Positions 1 to 7,118 of a DNA stretch of 64,000 nucleotides are shown one piece after another. The stretch's first letter is position 1. Each line of letters starts with the position of its first letter. The stretch spans positions 868,001 through 932,000 of the forward strand of contig NZ_BPTV01000001.1 in assembly GCF_019973375.1 (NCBI RefSeq). Reading direction: 5' to 3'. The notes beneath the pieces are model-generated. The model was not told the DNA's origin and searched no databases. It saw nothing but the letters and a program-made list of their open reading frames with translations. This stretch comes from Prevotella lacticifex. GTDB taxonomy: Bacteria > Bacteroidota > Bacteroidia > Bacteroidales > Bacteroidaceae. Position numbers and translations under genes: made by a program.

Positions 1-222
1 AAAGGCAAGCGCATCACCACTTATGCGGTGGAGAAGATTGAGGAGCTGGAGCCAACACGCTTCCCCGAGGAGCAGGACAACGGCGACGACGATGCCTCCG
101 GCGGTTCCGACGGCACCGCCAACGATTCCGCAGAGAACCTCGATCCCGATGCCGGAAAATCGCAACGGCAGGTGATCGATGAGATAACAGGGCAGTTAGA
201 ACTGTTCCCCGATGATGAATAA
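1..222 (+). CDS. C-terminal end of a probable DNA topoisomerase IV / gyrase A-like subunit (partial)
   Basis: The frame is open from the first base and stops with TAA at 220-222, giving 73 residues of a longer protein. It has an acidic, D/G/S-rich tail followed by a short motif around DPDAGKS and VIDEITGQLELF. From memory, Prevotella GyrA/ParC-like A subunits end in this way (acidic linker, then DPDAGKS and DEITGQ). The catalytic part lies outside the window, so this rests only on the tail and is tentative. The alternative is any other protein with an acidic tail. A strong terminator follows directly, so this is the end of a transcription unit. Confidence 0.45.
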   Translation, partial: KGKRITTYAVEKIEELEPTRFPEEQDNGDDDASGGSDGTANDSAENLDPDAGKSQRQVIDEITGQLELFPDDE

Positions 223-227
223 ACAGC

Positions 228-268
228 AAAAGGGCATGGAAGGAAACGACTCCTTCTGTGCCCTTTTT
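228..268 (+). terminator. Rho-independent terminator after the partial topoisomerase-like gene
   Basis: An inverted repeat starts six bases after the stop. AAAGGGCA and GGAAGGA on the left pair with TCCTTC and TGCCCTTT on the right around an AACGAC loop, and a run of T follows. Confidence 0.85.
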
Positions 269-269
269 C

Positions 270-627
270 TTGCCCGTATCGTCGTCGGCCATCCATTCCG
301 CAATTCCGCTTCGCATGTCTTATGGTCTTCCTTCGTTCGCGCCCAGGCGGTGGCGGACTCTTGCGTGGCGGATCAAACCGGCTGTCAACGCGTGCTGAAC
401 GACCCTGACAATGGGCCGTGTTGCCCCAACAACGACCTTACTGAGCGACCTCCGCAATGCAAAAGTCATGCTGAGAAGAATCCGCCGAGAGCCTCCGATG
501 AGGATATTCCGGTACTATTATATTTATGAAATCTAAACATCGAAGCTCAGTTCAGATGTCATTTCTCGCCATTCCATGCAATCTTTGAGCAGTGGTTCAG
601 CATGTTACCGAAGCTACAAGATTATTT
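270..627. other. Gene-poor stretch between terminator and first IS
   Basis: No convincing gene is seen. A short open frame near 529-600 (starting MKSKHRSSVQ, interrupted by TGA) has the look of a decayed transposase start but is too short to assign. The stretch ends in the 8-bp target duplication of the neighbouring IS (GATTATTT, 620-627). Confidence 0.4.
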
Positions 628-726
628 GGCGCAGGGGGATTTTTCCGTGGATGTCCCTGCACTCGCCTAACTAAAATATAGTGAAACAGCGTTGCTGATG
701 TCGGGAAACTATGTTACCTTTGCAGC

Positions 727-1167
727 ATGGCAAAGAAACTATCGACATTCGACTACTCAACATTAGTCCGTTACATGCTGCCCGATGGCATCCTTGATTA
801 CTTCGAGATCACTAAGATCGACGAAGAAGTTACTAACGAGAAGGACGAAACAGGCACCGTCATCCGTATTCTTCACATCTACCTTGACGAGCGCGACCTG
901 CGTGACAAGGTCTGGCATGACCTTCAGCCCAACGGTTTCACGGAGCCTCGCTTGTTCAATGACTTCCCACAACGCGAGCATAAAGTTCTGCTGCATGTCC
1001 GTCGCCGTCGTTGGTTGGACGGAGACGGTCACAACGTCGTCCTTGAAACCCTGCCTCTTGTGGCAGAGGGAACCTGCTACTCTGTAGAGTTTGCGGATTT
1101 CTTAAAAAAAATGGTTGGATGCCTTCCCAGTGACGGCCCAATGCGTGGGGCGCTTCTTCCGGACTGA
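727..1167 (+). CDS. ISAon1-like transposase N-terminal region (ORFA), copy 1
   Basis: A 146-residue protein starts at the ATG right after a TACCTTTG promoter box (about 714-721). It is a small N-terminal region containing the conserved stretch LHIYLDERD, a PNGF.EPR motif and an arginine-rich HVRRRRW. It is thought to act as the DNA-binding part of the transposase. Near the end the frame runs through TTC TTA AAA AAA; the following ORFB is in the +1 (equivalently -2) frame. Homology shows the functional product passes from FLK in ORFA straight into the K-x-x-L-D-x-x-P-V-T segment of ORFB, so the last 20 or so residues of ORFA are probably the unshifted by-product. Confidence 0.8.
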   Translation: MAKKLSTFDYSTLVRYMLPDGILDYFEITKIDEEVTNEKDETGTVIRILHIYLDERDLRDKVWHDLQPNGFTEPRLFNDFPQREHKVLLHVRRRRWLDGDGHNVVLETLPLVAEGTCYSVEFADFLKKMVGCLPSDGPMRGALLPD

Positions 1168-2197
1168 CGGGAAGTACCTCGGGCGTGCCTACAAGGAGCA
1201 TCTGAGTGGCTTTACGGACTGGGACCAGAAGGAGCATGCCGGTGAGTGGGTGCTTCAAGAGAAGAACATGGGCGAGCGACTGTGCATAGACGAGACGATG
1301 CTTCACCATGACCTGATCACGTTCCTCTCCAACAGGGACGGACACTGCAAGAAGGGAACACTCATAGCTGCAGTCAAGGGCACGACCGTTGCTGACGTGA
1401 CGAAGCATTTTGACGAGATACAAGAAGAGAGCCGAAATAAAGTCAAGGAGGTGTCGATGGACTTCTCCGACAGCATGATGGGCATTGTCAAGAAGTCCTT
1501 CCCACAGGCAGAGATAGTTATAGACCATTTCCATGTCATCCAGCTTTATACGACCAGGGGACTTGATGCGATGCGCATGAAGCTCAAGCGCACCAACACG
1601 ACCGAGGTCAAGAGAGAGGAGCGGGAGTTCAGAAAGCAGCAAGAGAAGCGGGCCAAGGCAAGGGACAGGTACGCCGAGACCCATGAGGTCAAGAAGAGCA
1701 AGAACGGCAAACGCCTCGGCAGGCCGCGCAAGCGGAAGAATGAAAAGTTTGAGCCGAAGAAACTCAGCAATGGAGAGACCAAAGCCGACTTGCTGACGCA
1801 CGTAAGATACCCGCTGACGAAAAACCACAATGACTGGACTGACTTCCAGAAGGAGGAAATGCGCCTGCTCTTTGAGATTGAGCCAAAGATGAAGGCTGCA
1901 TACGGTCTGCTCTGCGCCCTGCGCAACATCTTCAGCAAGAAAAAGGACAGGAAGAGTGCAAAGAAAGCGCTCCATAAGTGGTACAAGAATGTCGGAAGAA
2001 CCCGCATTCGGGAAATCATATCAGTACGTGACACCATCAAGGCCAAAGAGGAGTATGTGCTAAACTTCTTCAACAACAGGTCAACGAATGCGCCAGCCGA
2101 GTCGCTCAACTCAAAGATTAAGGGACTGCGTGCTCAGGTGCATGGGGTCAGTGACCTTCCCTTCTTCATGTTCCGCTGTTTCACGATATTTGGTTAG
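1106..2197 (+). CDS. ISAon1-like transposase catalytic region (ORFB), copy 1
   Basis: About 363 residues with the DDE (RNase H-like) transposase fold related to the ISL3-type domain. Visible landmarks are a CIDET motif (first Asp), VSMDFSDSM, IVIDHFHVIQL (second acidic region), a Lys/Arg-rich insert with an AT-hook-like GRPRKRK, and a C-terminal N-x-x-AESLNSKIKG motif holding the last Glu. The frame has a TAA at 1103-1105 directly upstream, so it has no normal start and is most likely expressed by ribosomal or polymerase slippage on the A8 tract at 1104-1111. Its stop is close to the start of the right inverted repeat. The reading frame is intact, so the element is probably active. Confidence 0.85.
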   Translation, partial: KKWLDAFPVTAQCVGRFFRTDGKYLGRAYKEHLSGFTDWDQKEHAGEWVLQEKNMGERLCIDETMLHHDLITFLSNRDGHCKKGTLIAAVKGTTVADVTKHFDEIQEESRNKVKEVSMDFSDSMMGIVKKSFPQAEIVIDHFHVIQLYTTRGLDAMRMKLKRTNTTEVKREEREFRKQQEKRAKARDRYAETHEVKKSKNGKRLGRPRKRKNEKFEPKKLSNGETKADLLTHVRYPLTKNHNDWTDFQKEEMRLLFEIEPKMKAAYGLLCALRNIFSKKKDRKSAKKALHKWYKNVGRTRIREIISVRDTIKAKEEYVLNFFNNRSTNAPAESLNSKIKGLRAQVHGVSDLPFFMFRCFTIFG

Positions 2198-2393
2198 GCG
2201 AGTGCAGGGGGCATCCACGGAAAAATCCCCCTGCGCCGATTATTTTATACATTTTGCGTCCTGACTTGACCATATATATTCCATGAGGCAATGATATTTG
2301 GCTTTGTCCGTGCTCTGTGGCTCCATTGTTTATCAACTTCCCGCAGATGGAGTAAATTGCATAACTTGCTGTGGTGCCTTGACTCTTAATGAC

Positions 2394-2660
2394 CTAAGTG
2401 CCATTGTGTCCGTAAACTTCAATGCTGCTCGTGGCTAACGTCGATTTAACTGATGTCGGGAAGTCATCTGTCTCGATGAAGTTGGTGAAGTAATTCCAAC
2501 CGACGGCATTGCGATATAAATCTGCCGTGCCTTTTGGCACATAAACAGGAATATCGCTTGGCGTATTAAACTCTGGCTCCAATTCGTCAGGGCCGAATAC
2601 AACCTTTCCGCAAGAAGGAGGTATTTGTGCTTTACAATATATATGTTGTATGCTATGCAC
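2394..2660 (-). pseudogene. C-terminal fragment of a BspA-type leucine-rich-repeat surface protein
   Basis: The 88 residues match the last part of BspA-like (LRR_5) proteins: I-Y-C-K-A-x-x-P-P, then PVYVPKGTADLY and W-x-x-F-x-x-I-E-T-D, the usual end of the repeat domain. No signal peptide or repeat array is found upstream; the sequence beyond residue 1 is a 22-bp tandem repeat tract and hairpins. It is therefore a decayed remnant. The fragment stops with TAG shortly after a short tail. Confidence 0.65.
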
Positions 2661-2723
2661 GAAAATATCTTCATTGGCTCACGAATATATCTTCAACGGC
2701 TTACGAAGGTATCTTCAGCGGGA
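2658..2723. repeat. Three tandem 22-bp repeats
   Basis: Three consecutive units of exactly 22 bp share the pattern yACGAAnrTATCTTCAnyGG: 2658-2679, 2680-2701 and 2702-2723. None of the three frames stays open across all units. See the findings on 22-bp periodicity. Confidence 0.8.
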
Positions 2724-3637
2724 TAAGGAGATAATATCGGGTCATAAGTAAGTGCGATGTCAGGAAAGCGCATTCTCGTCTGAAGAAAAAACGAATAAAA
2801 CCTCTTGCGTTTGCAATCGCAAATAAAACCAACAAAACCACTGATACTAAAGCACTTGCAGCACTCTGCCGCGTAGGGATGGGGCTCATCCCCATTCTAC
2901 CAACAGCGGGCGAGATGAAAACTATACACCGTAGCTGCTATGGTGGGGATAATCCCACCCTTACGGTGGATGAATGCAGCAACATGCTAATTATCAGAGT
3001 GTTGCCAACATAATTATTTCATCACAAACACATTGCCAACGTGATGCTTTGAAAGTTGCAGATAGGCAGGGTTAGCGGCCTTAAATTTCTTTGCCACTGC
3101 CAGCCCCGACGGGGCTTTGCGTTGGCAGAGTAAAAATCGCGGTCTTCAGGGATGGTGAACACGTCACAAATTTCAAGTCGTCGGGGCTTTGCGTTGGCTG
3201 AGAAAATACGATAACAAGGATACTTCGCCAAGTTGATTAATACAATTTGCGAAATATGTGCTTTGAGTATGATCCTATGCAGGTGTATCCAATCTCGCGG
3301 CGTCAGCGGTTTTCCTGGTTTTCCTTGCCGTGATGCAAGCCTGAGGAATGAAGGCTGTTTCTTCCCGGTGCCGACTTGCCGAAGCTTGCTTCGAAGCAAG
3401 TAGGCACCGGGAAGAAACACAGGGCGCATCCTTTGTTCACTGAACATCGCTGCCGGCTCCACCTGTGGCGAGAACCCAAATGTCCGTCACCGCAGCCGTG
3501 AGGAATTCCTCCGCGAGCTTGTTGGTCAAGGCAATAACGTCAGCCAGTATAAGCTATAACAAATGTGACAACTCACACAATCAGATTCTCACGGAATGGA
3601 AAATGTAATTGCGTGAGTTAATAGTATAAATAATAAT
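2724..3637. other. Non-coding tract rich in strong hairpins and short direct repeats
   Basis: Visible structures are: a hairpin at about 2872-2903 (GGATGGGG/CCCCATT around CTCAT); a hairpin at about 2933-2972 (GGTGGGG/TCCCACC around ATAA, closed by ACCGTA/TTACGGT); a direct repeat of about 30 bp (GGGGCTTTGCGTTGGC core, at about 3111 and 3185); and a cruciform at 3357-3418. A minus-strand open frame at 3022-3462 runs through these repeats but looks like repeat-derived translation rather than a gene. A plus-strand frame of about 50 codons ending near 3559 (containing REEFLRELVGQGN) may be a gene remnant. Confidence 0.5.
3357..3418. repeat. Long near-perfect cruciform
   Basis: A 16-bp perfect outer stem (3357-3372 with 3403-3418, core CTTCCCGGTGCC) encloses ACTTGC/GCAAGT and a terminal CGAAGC-TT-GCTTCG stem-loop. 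The architecture, including the TT tip, resembles the hairpin at 18106-18160. Confidence 0.8.
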
Positions 3638-3946
3638 CTACCAATTTTTCTCAATAGGATATGTGTATGAAAAGAATTTCATTTTGTGCGGGTAAATTAT
3701 CCCATATGCCTGACGAGCTTCGTCCTCAACCCATCTACCTTGGGAACTAAGAAGGTACACATCTTTGTTATAATAATTACCCCATCCATAGTTAAGGTGT
3801 AGGTAATAAGGATCATTTTGTCTTTTGTATTTAATATATCCATCTGCGATAAACGCATGACCATCAACATAATGCTTCCAAGGTCCCCAACCATGTTTGG
3901 CCCTATAGCCTGATATAACTACAATGCCATGATACGGTTCTTTCAT
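3638..3946 (-). pseudogene. C-terminal part of a C10 (streptopain/SpeB-like) cysteine protease
   Basis: The 102 residues contain the catalytic-His region VDGHAFIADGY and the following YLHLNYGWG with the conserved Asn-x-Gly-Trp-Gly pattern of the C10 family. It lacks the catalytic Cys, which is in the N-terminal fragment at 5560-6467. Stop codons precede the ATG directly, so the fragment is no longer connected to its N-terminal half. The ISAs1-type transposase lies between the two. Confidence 0.75.
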
Positions 3947-4104
3947 TTAAATTTAGACTGACATGGCATGATTGTTGCTCAGTCTCCGCTTTACCGCAGA
4001 AATGCTATTTGTAGTAAAGGTCTGATGACCAATGGATAAAGTATCCCCTACCCAAGCTGGATGTAGCTTAGGGCTTATTATATATCCCTCAAAATTAACG
4101 ACCT

Positions 4105-5286
4105 CTACAGACTGAGAAGAGAAATAGCATAGGCCAAGCTGTTCTTGGCGTAAGATGCAATGGCTGAGAACTTGACTTTAAAGAGTTCTTTCCTCTTTCT
4201 GATGGTCTCTGGCAGGTGCTTTTTGGAGGCTATGGTGTAGATGATATAAACAAGCTTCTGGATCGAGTCCAAGTTTCTGGCCGACTTTGTTTCTTTTCTC
4301 TTTGTGCGGTCCTGGCGCATTCTTGCATCCAGCGTCCAATGGAGATTGTTCTCGATTCCCCAGTGCATGCGGCTGATTCGATCCAAAGTCTGTGCCCTTT
4401 CTTCCAAACTGGTTATATAGTACCTCGTCTGTTTTTGTTCCGTTCCGCTTTTCTTTTCAATCGTATGCGTGTCTATGGCAATCACAGCCTTGACATTGAG
4501 GAATTTTTCAAGCGCCTTGATACCGGATATGTCTGAATATACACGGCATCGGCGTTGGTACAGCCTCCCGTGGGCAAGTTCCCACTCCGTCTTCCATTCG
4601 TCGTTAGGATGCAGCGTAGGCACAGCGTCCTCTACCGACCATCTTGCTGCTTTCTGGTTGGCTTTCAGCGCAATAAGATAGTCAGCTCCCTTCCCGACGA
4701 TGCCTTTGATGATAGAACTTTGGCACGACATGGCATCCGCAGTTATAACGCATCCATTCATGTAGTCAGCCCGCTCTATGATTTTGGGCACAGCCTTTAT
4801 CTCATTGCTTTTCACCTCACACATTTCAGTGTCAAGCGGCAACCGGTCGGTCACGCTGAAAGCAGTCACAACATCAGGAGAGCGTCCGTCGCCAATTTTC
4901 GTACCCAGCATGAACTTGCCGTCAATTGCAATGTGCCGTCTGTTTGCTCCATCATGCTCCGACACGTATTTTCGTGATAATGTCGAAACCAAAGAGGCCA
5001 AAGTAATGTCGTCGATTCCACCTTCCATCCTGCAAAGTGTGGGCTCGGACGGACATCCCTTAGCAAGAATGCCGAGGTGGTCTTGCAAGTAGCTCAAATG
5101 GATCGTTCCAAAGGCCACAATGTCCTTGCGAGTCTCGCAGCCGCATGCCCTGGCCAAAATAACCAGCAGAAGCATGTCGGACAACTTGTGTTTACAGTTG
5201 CCTTTGTTCATCCTACGATAATCTGGTACTGAGTGGATAAAATTTAACAAATCTCGGCTCAGCAAATGCGGTTTTTCAACCGCCAA
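4105..5286 (-). CDS. ISAs1-family transposase (5' end lost)
   Basis: About 393 residues with the DDE_Tnp_ISAs1 layout. The N-terminal region has HKLSDMLLLVILA, then RHIAIDGK (first Asp), VITADAMSCQ (second Asp), LIALKANQ and the C-terminal HWGIENNLHWTLD (catalytic Glu). The frame begins with TTG (5286) and extends upstream only four codons to a TAA. The residues GIKSLAVEKP at its start are also found on the opposite strand at 5466-5498 behind a genuine promoter and ATG. The transposase has therefore probably lost its own promoter and start codon by rearrangement and is unlikely to be expressed normally. Confidence 0.8.
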   Translation of the reverse strand: MAVEKPHLLSRDLLNFIHSVPDYRRMNKGNCKHKLSDMLLLVILARACGCETRKDIVAFGTIHLSYLQDHLGILAKGCPSEPTLCRMEGGIDDITLASLVSTLSRKYVSEHDGANRRHIAIDGKFMLGTKIGDGRSPDVVTAFSVTDRLPLDTEMCEVKSNEIKAVPKIIERADYMNGCVITADAMSCQSSIIKGIVGKGADYLIALKANQKAARWSVEDAVPTLHPNDEWKTEWELAHGRLYQRRCRVYSDISGIKALEKFLNVKAVIAIDTHTIEKKSGTEQKQTRYYITSLEERAQTLDRISRMHWGIENNLHWTLDARMRQDRTKRKETKSARNLDSIQKLVYIIYTIASKKHLPETIRKRKELFKVKFSAIASYAKNSLAYAISLLSL

Positions 5287-5346
5287 ACTCTTAATCCCTT
5301 ATAGGGAAGAAAAAGTTGCATCCGAGATGATAAAAGTGCGTAATTG

Positions 5347-5378
5347 TTTGGTTATTAGCTAATTATTTTGTATCTTTG
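5347..5378 (+). promoter_or_regulatory. Bacteroidota-type promoter (ISAs1-like leader)
   Basis: TTTG at 5347-5350, a 20-bp spacer, and TATCTTTG at 5371-5378. The transcript would start with a leader that folds into a 10-bp GAAGAGGGGG/CCCCCTCTTC stem (5390-5399 with 5433-5442) just ahead of the ATG at 5457. Confidence 0.75.
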
Positions 5379-5456
5379 CAGTGTAAAAAGAAGAGGGGGC
5401 ACAAAGTGCACTAATCGCACAAATACCATAAACCCCCTCTTCAAAAATAAAAATAT

Positions 5457-5573
5457 ATGACAAAAGGTATTAAGAGCCTGGCGGTTGAGAAACCGCCTTC
5501 GGGCGTTTGTGCCTATCGTCACATTCATTTAAACGGATTACATTGTGACATATTGTCTTCTATGTCGGCTTAA
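5457..5573 (+). pseudogene. 5' stub of a second ISAs1-like transposase
   Basis: An open frame of 38 codons. The first codons read MTKGIKSLAVEKP, nearly the same as the start of the minus-strand ISAs1 transposase (GIKSLAVEKPHLL). After that the sequence diverges and ends at a TAA at the scar with the protease gene. Nucleotide differences between the two copies show they come from two related elements rather than one duplicated stretch. Confidence 0.6.
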
Positions 5574-6467
5574 ATGAAAGAGCCCTTATGCCATGATTTG
5601 TCTTTAGCACATTGATTATATTTGAGCCTCCATAGTTGTTAATTCCATATACAGAAAATAAGCTTACCAGTTTGTCAGCCTTTGTTCCTGAAGCATTAAC
5701 TCCATATTTCATTCCTGTTTGCTTCCCAATATAATTTACCAGTCTTGCTATTTCGTCTATAGCCTTATTTGTTGGATATTGCTTTGTGGCTTCATCCCAT
5801 GAACTAATCATGCTCATTTTTGGCTGAAGTACAGACAGAGCCTGTGCGCCTGCAATTGCAACACATCCCGCAACAGCTTGCTTTCCATCGCTTGTAAAGC
5901 AGTATCTATTGTATGGTGAGCGTTGGTGCCAAGACACCTTACACTTTGGTGTCAAATGCTCAATAATATTATTATTTTGACTTGTGGCAGACTTTAGTAC
6001 TTTGTCTGAAACAGCATCGTCTATAGTAGATTGTAACAGGAAAGACAAGTCAGAGGTCGTATCGGTGAGGACTTCTTCAATATTAACGTCATTTTCCTTC
6101 TTGAAATATGCTATTGGAAGAATGTCTATATTATCCTTAATTAGAATAACAGTCCCTTTTCTGTTAGATAATGAAGCTGCCACTACAGTATCTGCAACAT
6201 AATTATCAGATGTACTACGTGTCAATTGCAGATTAGATACTTGTGTTAGTGGAACTTTCGTAATGTTATCAATAGTTGTAGTGTTTACGGCCCTTGAAGC
6301 AAGGTCGTCAGTTTCAGTAATTCCTTGTACAAATTCAATAGCTATATCAGATATAACTTTAGTTATATCCGACTTACTTACACTCAATCCGTTGTCTCAT
6401 CGTTATCACATGACATAATGGATATAGAAGCAATGAATATAAACAACAATGTCTTTAACGTTTTCAT
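5560..6467 (-). pseudogene. N-terminal part of a C10 (SpeB-like) cysteine protease, frameshifted
   Basis: The gene would start at the ATG at 6465-6467. It encodes a lipoprotein-type signal (MKTLKTLLFIFIASISIMSC) and then hits TGA about 27 codons in; the rest of the protein continues one base out of frame from 6387. The main part holds the propeptide and the catalytic-Cys region W-H-Q-R-S-P-Y-N ... AVAGCVAIAGAQAL, typical of peptidase family C10. The 3' end stops at the scar with the ISAs1 tract (TAG after ALSFKPT). Frameshift plus separation from its catalytic-His half make it a clear pseudogene. The lipoprotein gene 55 bp upstream is on the same strand. Confidence 0.8.
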
Positions 6468-6521
6468 ATTTTACTTATAATCTCGAATAATAGATAAACT
6501 TAAATCAACGAAGTCCTAAGA

Positions 6522-6992
6522 TTATTTTATCGTGATACCAACCGGAGCTCCGTCCATGGCGAAGATGATAATATAATAAGGAGAAGAAGAAGCTTTGGCA
6601 TATGCTTGAATTTTATAGGCACATTTCTTGTTTAAAATATCACCAATGAGGGTGATGCTGCAAAGGTCAGGGATGTCTATTGCAGAAACCTTTCCGTTGT
6701 GGTAAGAGACAGAGCCTATTTTGTTGCCACCAACTACAATGTCAACCGGATTGGATGAGAATTTTAATTCTCCCAATGTGGAATTGTCAGTCCTTGAAAG
6801 AATGACCATCCTTTCAAGAGTGTAGTCCTTCTTGTTGACAGAATACAGGGTGTCGGGGAGCAGCGAGGACAGGGAGAAAGACTCCTTGTTAAGTTGTGGG
6901 TAGCGGTCGGAATCGTCAGAATCCTTGCTGCAGGCAATGAAGAGAACGGCTATGAACATAGTTAATGTTGTAAAAACCAAATACTTTTTCAT
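6522..6992 (-). CDS. Small secreted lipoprotein next to C10 protease (candidate protease inhibitor)
   Basis: A 156-residue protein with a signal peptide and lipobox ending LFIAC (Cys21), an acidic S/D-rich linker, then a domain of about 120 residues predicted to be mostly beta. I do not recognise a named domain. It lies immediately upstream of the C10 protease on the same strand. In Bacteroides and in Streptococcus, C10 proteases are known to have adjacent small inhibitor genes (Spi and staphostatin-like proteins), so an inhibitor role is a reasonable inference from position, size and export, not from sequence similarity. The frame is intact although its presumed partner is broken. Confidence 0.6.
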   Translation of the reverse strand: MKKYLVFTTLTMFIAVLFIACSKDSDDSDRYPQLNKESFSLSSLLPDTLYSVNKKDYTLERMVILSRTDNSTLGELKFSSNPVDIVVGGNKIGSVSYHNGKVSAIDIPDLCSITLIGDILNKKCAYKIQAYAKASSSPYYIIIFAMDGAPVGITIK

Positions 6993-7118
6993 TTCTTTTA
7001 TTTTTATGATTTACTTTAATGACGGTAAAATTACTGGAAACCCTTACTCAGAGTTTATTTTTTTTCAATCCAAATGGTGCTTTTAACATTATACCCTCCC
7101 AATTAGGCTGTCAAAAAT

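Larger units (their letters stand above)
628..2237 (+). mobile_element. ISAon1-like insertion sequence, copy 1
   Basis: The element is 1610 bp. Its ends are inverted repeats of about 44 bp beginning GGCGCAGGGGGATTTTTCCG. It is flanked by a perfect 8-bp target duplication, GATTATTT, at 620-627 and 2238-2245. It holds two overlapping transposase frames. Its coding part is identical to the element at 16439-18047. The only difference I see is one extra G in the right inverted repeat here (a run of five G against four). Family naming rests on recognising the ORFA/ORFB architecture of ISAon1-type elements in Bacteroidota. Confidence 0.9.
3951..5569 (-). mobile_element. Rearranged ISAs1-type element interrupting the C10 protease
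   Basis: The tract between the protease halves holds an ISAs1-family transposase on the minus strand and, at its right side, the promoter/leader and first codons of a second ISAs1-like transposase on the plus strand. The outer boundaries are approximate. The sequences abutting the protease halves are inverted copies of each other (CTTTCATTTAA at 3940-3950 and TTAAATGAAAG at 5570-5580). A simple insertion would give a direct target duplication, so an inversion or recombination between elements is likely. Confidence 0.6.

Noticed and set aside
956..1975. Long minus-strand frame opposite the IS transposase (also at 16767-17786)
   Set aside because: A shadow of the highly biased ORFA/ORFB coding sequence; no homology-like features, promoter or start.
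3022..3462. Minus-strand 146-codon frame containing two RIFSANAKPRR-like segments
   Set aside because: It runs through hairpins and direct repeats, the repeated residues come from the DNA repeat, and there is no start signal or domain. Treated as repeat-derived.
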